Positions 1 to 5,960 of a stretch of DNA of 8,032 nucleotides are shown here, piece by piece; position 1 is the first letter of the stretch; each line of letters begins with the position of its first letter. Origin of the DNA: Bacteroidales bacterium (GTDB taxonomy: Bacteria; Bacteroidota; Bacteroidia; Bacteroidales; UBA932); the NCBI GenBank assembly GCA_017429885.1, contig JAFROA010000109.1:1-8032 (forward strand). The letters are read 5' to 3'. The position numbers and the translations under genes are program-made. Under the pieces are notes generated by a model, which saw nothing but the letters and a program-made list of their open reading frames with translations, ran no database searches and had not been told where the DNA came from.

Positions 1-965
1 CCAAATACGGACTGCATCAGATAATTCGTGCAGGCGACCTTGCCAGGCCTGGCAAGAAGCTGCCACCCCTTCCCCTCGGGACTTCTCATGAACAGAAGGC
101 AGAAACCCGCGGCATATGCGAAGCCCATCGGATAGACGCTCAACAGATAGAAAACGCTTTGAGCTATCGGTCCGAGCAGCCCCCCTTCCATTGAGTTCCA
201 AGTGTACAATAAACCAAAGGGGATGCCTAGCAGCAGACCATAAAACAATATGGTTTTCAACAGTTTCCGGAATTTTTCAAGATCTGCGAACAGTTTTTCC
301 CTGCCGGCGGCGTACCCTATCAGGAATAGACCTAATACTTTGAAGAACCTGTAGCTTGAGACAAACTCCCACATTCGCTCAACAGCGCCTTGATGTAGGA
401 ACTGGAGCATTCCTTTATAATTGGTGATGTCGGCCAGCCAGGTCCCGAAATTAGTCTCTGTGATCCCATAGAGAGCGCATATCCTCCATTGCTCGGCGAC
501 GAGCGGATCGGAAAGCCTCGTGCCGAATATGGCCTCACAGATCACCGGAAGGACCAAGAAAATACCGGCGGCAAACAGGATCTTCTTCACCGGAAGCTTC
601 ATGAACAAAGGCAGAAGCATTCCCATCGCTGCGTAAAGCATGAGTATATCACCGCTCCAGAGCAACAGCAAATGGCACAGACCAATCAGGAAAAGAACGA
701 TCATACGGCGATAGAAAGTCCTTGTCTTCTGCCCGGCGTTCTCAAGCTGGATGCTGAATCCCATTCCGAAAAGCAGCGAGAAGAGGGTGTAGAACTTCCC
801 GTCCACAAGGAAAGTCTGCACCGCTCGGGTCACCCTGTCAAGCCCTGTCCAACCGGAAGGGTCAGAGAATGTCCACAATGAGAATTCCGGGAAATTGGCC
901 AGACAAATCCCCAAAATGGCGAAACCTCGAAGAGCGTCGAGAACGACGTATCTTTTCTTTTCCAT
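1..965 (-). CDS. DUF418 (YeiB-like) multi-pass membrane protein, C-terminus cut by window edge
   Basis: The start codon is the ATG whose complement lies at 963-965, and the frame is open for 321 codons to the left edge, with no stop. The N-terminus carries the family motif DALRGFAILGI (residues 10-20) inside the first membrane segment. It is followed by a hydrophobic FSLLFGMGFSIQ stretch (62-73), then RRMIVLFLIGLCHLLLLWSGDIL (86-108, key residues R86, R87, H98, G105, D106). Further membrane segments lie near 110-122, 130-146, 208-222, 238-254 and 268-294. The conserved C-terminal DUF418 signature around RPGKVACTNYLMQS (306-319) is present. Family members are usually about 380-400 residues, so roughly 60-80 are missing. 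DUF418 proteins are inner-membrane proteins of unproven, possibly transport-related, function. The gene is transcribed divergently from the operon to its right, and nothing ties it functionally to that operon. Confidence 0.9.
   Translation of the reverse strand, partial: MEKKRYVVLDALRGFAILGICLANFPEFSLWTFSDPSGWTGLDRVTRAVQTFLVDGKFYTLFSLLFGMGFSIQLENAGQKTRTFYRRMIVLFLIGLCHLLLLWSGDILMLYAAMGMLLPLFMKLPVKKILFAAGIFLVLPVICEAIFGTRLSDPLVAEQWRICALYGITETNFGTWLADITNYKGMLQFLHQGAVERMWEFVSSYRFFKVLGLFLIGYAAGREKLFADLEKFRKLLKTILFYGLLLGIPFGLLYTWNSMEGGLLGPIAQSVFYLLSVYPMGFAYAAGFCLLFMRSPEGKGWQLLARPGKVACTNYLMQSVF
39..56. repeat. Perfect 18-bp palindrome inside the DUF418 gene
   Basis: The two 9-base arms, CTTGCCAGG and CCTGGCAAG, are exact reverse complements with no spacer. 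On the minus strand the palindrome corresponds to six codons, LARPGK (residues 304-309), within the conserved C-terminal DUF418 signature. With no loop and no T-run it is not terminator-like. Coding constraint plus chance may explain it. Confidence 0.55.
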
Positions 966-1032
966 AACAACTGCTAATTTCGTGAATAATTGTTATTTTT
1001 GAAAGATTAAAAGTCAAACACTAAAACATGAT
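966..1032. promoter_or_regulatory. Divergent AT-rich intergenic region with candidate Bacteroidetes promoter
   Basis: This 67-bp spacer separates the two divergent start codons and must carry the leaders of both genes unless transcription comes from further out. On the plus strand TATTTTTG at 994-1001 fits the Bacteroidetes -7 consensus TAnnTTTG and sits 32 bp upstream of the kinase start. No good TTTG -33 box lies 19-21 bp further upstream. On the minus strand a TTTG (complement of 1015-1018) is followed after 19 bp by a TA-initial but otherwise poor -7 box (complement of 987-995). The two candidates overlap. No Shine-Dalgarno sequence is obvious, which is normal for this phylum. Confidence 0.4.
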
Positions 1033-2133
1033 ATGATGGAAGACCTGAAAAAGATCGTGGAACGCTTCGCCATCGAAGGCGAGGTCAAGGAGATTGCCCC
1101 TCTGGGGAACGGATTGATTAATGACACCTACAAAGTCACGACAGAAGGTGACACGCCGGATTATGTCCTGCAAAGGATTAACAATGCCATTTTCACCGAC
1201 GTGGAGCTGCTCCAGAATAACATCGAGGCCGCTACAAGGCACATCCGCCGTAAGCTGGAAGCCGCCGGAGAGACTGACATAGACCGGAAGGTGCTCAGAT
1301 TCATCCCTTTGAAGGACAGCCCCAAGACCTACATCGAGGTGGATGGGAAGTTCTGGAGAATTTCCGTGTTCATTGACGGCGCAAAGACTTACGAGACAGT
1401 CAATCCCGAGTACTCGGAATATGCGGGAGAGGCTTTCGGCCATTTCGAGGCCATGCTGGCCGACATCCCGGACACCCTCGGAGAGACAATACCGGACTTC
1501 CACAACATGGAGCTGAGGCTTCGGCAGCTGGTCGAGGCCGTCCATGACGACAAGGCCGGAAGGCTCGCCGCTGATCCGAAGGATGGAGAGCTCCACAAGA
1601 TTCTTGAGGAACTTGACGCCCACGGAGTGGAGATGTGCAAGGCGGAGAGATTGCACAGGGAGGGACTTCTTCCCAAGAGGATCTGCCACTGCGACACCAA
1701 GGTTAACAACATGATGTTCGACGAGGATGGCAACGTGCTCTGCGTCATCGACTTGGACACTTTGATGCCTAGTTATGTGTTCTCTGATTTCGGTGATTTC
1801 CTCCGTTATGCCGCCAACCCTGTCGCCGAGGATTCCCCGGAATTGGACAAGGTGGACTTCGACATGGACATATTCAAGGCTTTCTCAAGAGGTTACATCA
1901 GAGGCACCAAGTCCTTCCTGACCCCGATCGAGAAGGATAATCTGCCTTACGCCGCATGCCTGTTCCCATTCATGCAGGCTGTCCGTTTCTTCGCCGACTA
2001 CATCAACGGAGACACATACTACAAGATCAAGTATCCGGAGCACAACCTGGTCCGCACCCGCAACCAGCTTGCTTTGTTCCGCTCCGCTTATGCGAAGACT
2101 CCCGAGATGAAGGCTTGGCTCGATACGCTTTAG
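1033..2133 (+). CDS. NahK-like sugar 1-kinase (aminoglycoside phosphotransferase fold)
   Basis: This 366-residue cytoplasmic protein has the APH/choline-kinase fold. Visible landmarks are the glycine-rich nucleotide loop GNGLINDTY (25-33), the VLQRINNAIFTDVELL stretch (45-60) typical of N-acetylhexosamine 1-kinase relatives, the catalytic loop HCDTKVNNMMFD (219-230, with D221 as the likely base and N226 as metal ligand), and the metal-binding IDLDT (239-243). Its length matches NahK-type enzymes of about 360 residues. NahK uses ATP to phosphorylate GlcNAc/GalNAc at C1 for salvage, and related APH-fold kinases such as AmgK act on MurNAc. The substrate here is inferred, not shown. Relatives in databases are sometimes misnamed mucin desulfatase. 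The start could be M1 or M2 (1033 or 1036); an upstream ATG at 1028 is in another frame and stops at once. It is the first gene of the operon, and its stop is 4 bp before the epimerase start. Confidence 0.85.
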   Translation: MMEDLKKIVERFAIEGEVKEIAPLGNGLINDTYKVTTEGDTPDYVLQRINNAIFTDVELLQNNIEAATRHIRRKLEAAGETDIDRKVLRFIPLKDSPKTYIEVDGKFWRISVFIDGAKTYETVNPEYSEYAGEAFGHFEAMLADIPDTLGETIPDFHNMELRLRQLVEAVHDDKAGRLAADPKDGELHKILEELDAHGVEMCKAERLHREGLLPKRICHCDTKVNNMMFDEDGNVLCVIDLDTLMPSYVFSDFGDFLRYAANPVAEDSPELDKVDFDMDIFKAFSRGYIRGTKSFLTPIEKDNLPYAACLFPFMQAVRFFADYINGDTYYKIKYPEHNLVRTRNQLALFRSAYAKTPEMKAWLDTL

Positions 2134-2137
2134 GAAT

Positions 2138-3328
2138 ATGCCCTTCAACCGCAGGGAATTCATTAAGACCGCCGGTTCGGCAATAGCCGGAGCGGCGGTT
2201 GGCTCTGCCGTGTCTTACGGCATCGAGGAAGCCAAGAAAAGGACCGTCGGCGCCACAGTGCAAGGCTACCACGTCAACCCATCCGGCCTGGCGAAGATGA
2301 AATTGAGCTTTGAGCCTTACGAGCTCCAGCTACGTCACACATTCACTGTGGCCTCATATTCCAGGAACACAACTCCTGATGTGCAGGTCAAGATTGAATA
2401 TGACGGATTCACTGGCTACGGGGAGGCATCTATGCCACCCTACCTTGGTCAGACGGTCGAAAGTGTCTCATCATTTTTAAGGAAGGTTGATCTGGAGAAG
2501 TTCAAGGATCCGTTCCAGATTGATGACATACTCACCTATGTTGACGGACTGAGCGAAGGAGACACCGCCGCCAAAGCGGCAGTGGACATCGCCTTGCATG
2601 ACCTGGTCGGGAAACTGCTGGGACAGCCCTGGTACAGGATCTGGGGACTGGATCCGGCTAAGGCTCCGGACACGACCTTCACAATCGGGATTGACACTCC
2701 CGATGTGGTCAGGGAGAAGACCAAGGAGTGTGCGGACAAGTTCAACATCCTGAAAGTCAAGGTTGGACTGGACAATGACAAAGAGATGATCGAGACCATC
2801 AGGGAGATCACTGACCTGCCCATCGCCGTGGATGCCAACCAAGGCTGGAAGGACAAGAAACAGGCCCTGGAGATGATCCACTGGCTCGCTGAGCACGGCG
2901 TGGTGATGGTTGAGCAGCCGATGCCAAAGGAGGCTCTCGACGACAACGCCTGGATCACTGAGAATAGTCCCCTTCCGGTTTTCGCAGATGAGGCGATCCA
3001 GCGGCTAAGGGATATCCCGGCCATCAAGGGAGCATATTCCGGAATCAACATCAAGCTGATGAAGTGCACCGGCATGAGGGAGGCATGGAAGATGGCCAAC
3101 TACGCCAGGGCTGAGGGAATGAGAGTCATGATCGGATGCATGACGGAGACGTCCTGCGCAGTGTCTGCGGCTGCCCAACTCTCCCCTGTCGTGGATTTCG
3201 CCGATCTTGACGGGAACCTGTTGATCAGCAACGACTTATTTGAAGGGATGACAGTTGAGAAGGGCAAGATCACCCTTCCGGACAGGCCGGGAATCGGGAT
3301 AAAACCTCTAGGACAATTCGGCATTTAA
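2138..3328 (+). CDS. Dipeptide epimerase (L-Ala-D/L-Glu type), enolase superfamily, with Tat signal
   Basis: This 396-residue enzyme belongs to the muconate-lactonizing subgroup of the enolase superfamily and is predicted to interconvert L-Ala-D-Glu and L-Ala-L-Glu or similar dipeptides. The capping domain spans about 53-160 and the barrel about 165-385. Catalytic features are complete: the KxK acid/base pair K206/K208 (LKVKVG), metal ligands D232 (VDANQGW), E259 (VEQPMP) and D284 (FADEA), the opposing base K306 (NIKLMK), and the dipeptide-epimerase DxD pair D356/D358 (ADLDG) that holds the substrate amino group. The N-terminus NRREFIKTAG (4-13), followed by a mild hydrophobic stretch to about residue 28, is a twin-arginine signal. 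A cleavage site after A24 is possible. Export of a folded metalloenzyme to the periplasm is therefore likely. It starts 4 bp after the kinase stop. Specificity could be for another L-Ala-D/L-X dipeptide. Confidence 0.88.
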   Translation: MPFNRREFIKTAGSAIAGAAVGSAVSYGIEEAKKRTVGATVQGYHVNPSGLAKMKLSFEPYELQLRHTFTVASYSRNTTPDVQVKIEYDGFTGYGEASMPPYLGQTVESVSSFLRKVDLEKFKDPFQIDDILTYVDGLSEGDTAAKAAVDIALHDLVGKLLGQPWYRIWGLDPAKAPDTTFTIGIDTPDVVREKTKECADKFNILKVKVGLDNDKEMIETIREITDLPIAVDANQGWKDKKQALEMIHWLAEHGVVMVEQPMPKEALDDNAWITENSPLPVFADEAIQRLRDIPAIKGAYSGINIKLMKCTGMREAWKMANYARAEGMRVMIGCMTETSCAVSAAAQLSPVVDFADLDGNLLISNDLFEGMTVEKGKITLPDRPGIGIKPLGQFGI

Positions 3329-3340
3329 ACCATATCGTAA

Positions 3341-4783
3341 ATGGCTAAGATGAAAAAAAGCGAGATTATCCTCTGGACCATGGTGGCGATTGCCTTGGCG
3401 GCCAACATCTGGCTACCGAGGCATATGCGACAGAAATACTCATGGGACAGGGATCTCAGCCAAAGACTTGCCACAGATTTCTGCAGGACAAGGGAGGAAG
3501 TAAAGGATTATATCCGGAAATATGACCCGTATGTCACTGACGCCCAAATCGATGCCTGGACGGAATCGGGCAAGTTGGAGTCAATGGTCATCGGAAAACG
3601 GACGATGTATTTCCGCAACGCTGCCCCCAACCTGTTCAGACTTGTGCCGGAGATGAAGGCGAAGAAGGAACTGATTGACGGACAGCCATCCGGAGGTCAC
3701 GAGGAGATCGACGCCGTGACAATCCCGGCCATCAAAGAAGAAGTCCTTAGTCGGTTCCCCGGCAGCGCCGATGTCCCCGGGACTTACTCAGCCGCAGCGA
3801 AGCGAGAATGGACGCGGACCGGAGACATCGGCGTGACGGAAAACCCGTACCTTGCTCTGCCGAAGAGGATGAGGGTGCGCTTTTCCCTGACCGTGCCGGT
3901 GAATACACTCAAGCCCGGAAAGACCCTTCGTTGCTGGCTGCCATACCCAAGGGCAGATGTTCCCAGGCAGGCCAACATCAAATTCATCGAGGCGGGAGTG
4001 GACAGCGTGGCATATCCGATGGAAAAGATCACCTTCTCCGATCCTTCATGCGCCCACAGCAGCCTCTATATGGAGGCAAAGACCAACCGGTACAAAGACG
4101 TGACCTTCTACGAGGTGTTCGAGTACACCTCCTACGGGGAATGGCATCCGATAGCACCCACGCTGGTGATGCCATACGACACCACTACCGAGGAATACAA
4201 GGAATACACCTCCGAGCGGGAGAAGCATATCATATTCACCGACAGGATCAAAGCCGTGGCCGATTCCCTCTCCGCCGGTATCGATAATCCCTATCTGCAA
4301 GCAAAGGCCTTTTTCACCTGGATAGACGAAAACATCCCCTGGGCGTCCGCCAGGGAGTATTCGACGATTGAGAATATTCCCGAATATGTCCTTAAAGAAG
4401 GCCACGGAGACTGCGGAATGAAGACCCTGCTGCTCCTTACCATGTGCCGTTACAAGGGCATTCCGGCCCGATGGGAGAGCGGCCTTATGATGCACCCTGG
4501 ATCAGAGAATCTCCACGATTGGGGAAAGCTCTATTTCGAGGGCTTCGGATGGGTGCCGGTGGACCAGAGCTTCGGTATGACACCTTACGGTGGCGATTTC
4601 TTTCTTGGAGGCATAGAGCCCTACAGGCTGATTGTCAATAATGATTATGGTCGGGAATTCTCCCCCGCCAAGAATTACCCCAGAAGCGACACTGTGGATT
4701 TCCAGAAAGGTGAGGTCGAATGGGAAGGAGGTAACCTTTATTTCAGCCAATGGGATTACGATTTTGAGATAGAGTATTTGTAA
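3341..4783 (+). CDS. Membrane-anchored transglutaminase-like cysteine protein
   Basis: This is a 480-residue protein. Residues 8-25 form one hydrophobic helix after a short basic start (MAKMKK), with no lipobox, suggesting a signal anchor and a body in the periplasm. Residues 30-175 match nothing I recognise. Residues about 176-285 look beta-rich (repeated alternating stretches such as RVRFSLTVPV and FYEVFEYTSYG). The transglutaminase-like core lies at about 315-425: catalytic C358 in GHGDCGMKT, H392 in NLHDWGKLYF and D408 in WVPVDQSFG, in canonical order and spacing. Bacterial members of this superfamily are often peptidases or amidases rather than cross-linkers. Next to a dipeptide epimerase, cleavage of murein-derived peptides is a reasonable guess but unproven. 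The start at 3341 lies 12 bp after the epimerase stop; M4 (3350) is an alternative. Its stop is 4 bp before the next gene. Confidence 0.82.
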   Translation: MAKMKKSEIILWTMVAIALAANIWLPRHMRQKYSWDRDLSQRLATDFCRTREEVKDYIRKYDPYVTDAQIDAWTESGKLESMVIGKRTMYFRNAAPNLFRLVPEMKAKKELIDGQPSGGHEEIDAVTIPAIKEEVLSRFPGSADVPGTYSAAAKREWTRTGDIGVTENPYLALPKRMRVRFSLTVPVNTLKPGKTLRCWLPYPRADVPRQANIKFIEAGVDSVAYPMEKITFSDPSCAHSSLYMEAKTNRYKDVTFYEVFEYTSYGEWHPIAPTLVMPYDTTTEEYKEYTSEREKHIIFTDRIKAVADSLSAGIDNPYLQAKAFFTWIDENIPWASAREYSTIENIPEYVLKEGHGDCGMKTLLLLTMCRYKGIPARWESGLMMHPGSENLHDWGKLYFEGFGWVPVDQSFGMTPYGGDFFLGGIEPYRLIVNNDYGREFSPAKNYPRSDTVDFQKGEVEWEGGNLYFSQWDYDFEIEYL

Positions 4784-4787
4784 GAAT

Positions 4788-5927
4788 ATGAAAAAGAACC
4801 GCACTGTTTCGGCCCTTGTGTGCCTCGCCATTGTCGTGGGGCTATTCACCTACATGGGTATCGTCATGGGAGCAGCCAACATGCTCAACACGATCATGCG
4901 CACGGCTCACGATCTCTTGCTCAACACCGTGTTCTACCTCATGGGAATATGCGTGATCACGGGTGCGCTTGGGAAACTATTCGTGGAGTTCGGTGTGGTT
5001 GACCTGATCGAGAAAATTCTCAGGCCGCTCATGAAGCCTCTTTTCAACCTCCCTGGTGTGGCTTCCCTTGGAGCGATAATGACTTTCCTGTCGGATAATC
5101 CCGCCATCATCACCCTGTCGAAAGACAAGAGATTCGCCAGCTATTTCAAGAAATACCAATACATATCCCTGACCAATTTCGGTACCGCCTTCGGTATGGG
5201 GTTGATAGTCATTATATTCATGATCAGTCAGGGCTATTTCTTCGAGCCGCTGGTAGGGTTGTTCGGGGCTTTCGTCGGCTGCATAGTCACCACGAGGCTG
5301 ATGCAGCATTTCGTCATCAAAGCATACCCGGCCTATAAGGTGGAGGACGTGGTCAGCGACGAGGAGTTGGTCGCAATGAACGCCGAGCCCGAGCATATCG
5401 AGGAAAAAGGCGCTTTTCTACGCACTCTAAACGCCCTTTTGGATGGTGGTAAGAATGGTGTTGAAGTGGGTCTCGCCATCATACCCGGAGTACTGATTAT
5501 CTCGACTCTGGTCATGATGCTGACTTTCGGCCCTGATTCCGCCGGCGCTTACACAGGAGTCGCCTATCAGGGTACAGAGCTTCTCCCTTGGCTCGCCAAC
5601 AAGATCGATTGGTTCTTCAAAGCTATATTCGGATTCAATGACCCTCATCAGATCGCTTTCCCGATCACCGCTCTGGGAGCCGTTGGCGCCGCGCTAAGCC
5701 TTGTTCCCAATTTCCTGGCACAGGGCTGGATTGACAGCAACGCCATCGCGGTCTTCACGGCCATCGGAATGTGCTGGAGCGGTTTCCTCAGCACGCACAC
5801 CGCCATGCTCGACTCCCTTGGCTATAGGGAGCTCACCGGAAAGGCTATCCTCTCTCACACGATCGGAGGACTAGTTGCCGCAATCGTGGCGCACTGGACC
5901 ATCGTCCTGGTTTATATGTTCATTTGA
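4788..5927 (+). CDS. Multi-pass membrane protein with nucleoside-recognition (Gate) domains, candidate permease
   Basis: This is a 379-residue integral membrane protein with about 9-10 hydrophobic segments, near 8-29, 45-63, 92-110, 128-148, 150-170, 225-247, 262-285, 290-313, 317-338 and 355-378. It has two Gate-like halves: an N-terminal one with GALGKLFVEFGVVDLIEKIL (59-78) and the family-typical TFLSDNPAIITLSKDKRFA (99-117), and a C-terminal one with FGFNDPHQIAFPITALGAVG (281-300). A charged loop at about 183-222 separates them and is probably cytoplasmic. It resembles proteins that databases name nucleoside recognition domain protein or CD0519/CD1768 family membrane protein. The domain name does not prove nucleoside transport. 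In this operon an amino acid, dipeptide or amino-sugar substrate is equally plausible. It starts 4 bp after the transglutaminase stop and ends with a tandem TGATAA stop. Confidence 0.8.
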   Translation: MKKNRTVSALVCLAIVVGLFTYMGIVMGAANMLNTIMRTAHDLLLNTVFYLMGICVITGALGKLFVEFGVVDLIEKILRPLMKPLFNLPGVASLGAIMTFLSDNPAIITLSKDKRFASYFKKYQYISLTNFGTAFGMGLIVIIFMISQGYFFEPLVGLFGAFVGCIVTTRLMQHFVIKAYPAYKVEDVVSDEELVAMNAEPEHIEEKGAFLRTLNALLDGGKNGVEVGLAIIPGVLIISTLVMMLTFGPDSAGAYTGVAYQGTELLPWLANKIDWFFKAIFGFNDPHQIAFPITALGAVGAALSLVPNFLAQGWIDSNAIAVFTAIGMCWSGFLSTHTAMLDSLGYRELTGKAILSHTIGGLVAAIVAHWTIVLVYMFI

Positions 5928-5960
5928 TAAATAACCATCTATAACACTATACATTACAAC
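5928..5960. other. Short spacer before ftcD, no clear promoter
   Basis: This 33-bp AT-rich gap is the largest in the operon. It begins with TAA, part of the tandem stop TGATAA. I find no TAnnTTTG box, no stem-loop with a T-run and no Shine-Dalgarno sequence. Transcription most likely reads through from the permease gene into ftcD, although an internal promoter inside the upstream coding region cannot be excluded. Confidence 0.5.

Noticed and set aside
489..881. Plus-strand 130-codon frame in the left part
   Set aside because: It is the shadow of the DUF418 gene on the minus strand, whose family motifs and membrane segments run unbroken through this region.
1021..1689. Long minus-strand frame (222 codons) opposite the kinase gene
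   Set aside because: It lies fully antisense to a well-supported kinase whose catalytic motifs are intact, and its translation shows no recognisable family or motif.
3808..4287. Plus-strand 159-codon frame overlapping the transglutaminase gene
   Set aside because: It is out of frame with a continuous 480-residue protein, has an arginine/histidine-rich composition typical of shifted frames, and shows no motif.
5928..5960. Possible terminator or promoter before ftcD
   Set aside because: There is no GC-rich hairpin with a T-run and no TAnnTTTG box in the 33 bp.
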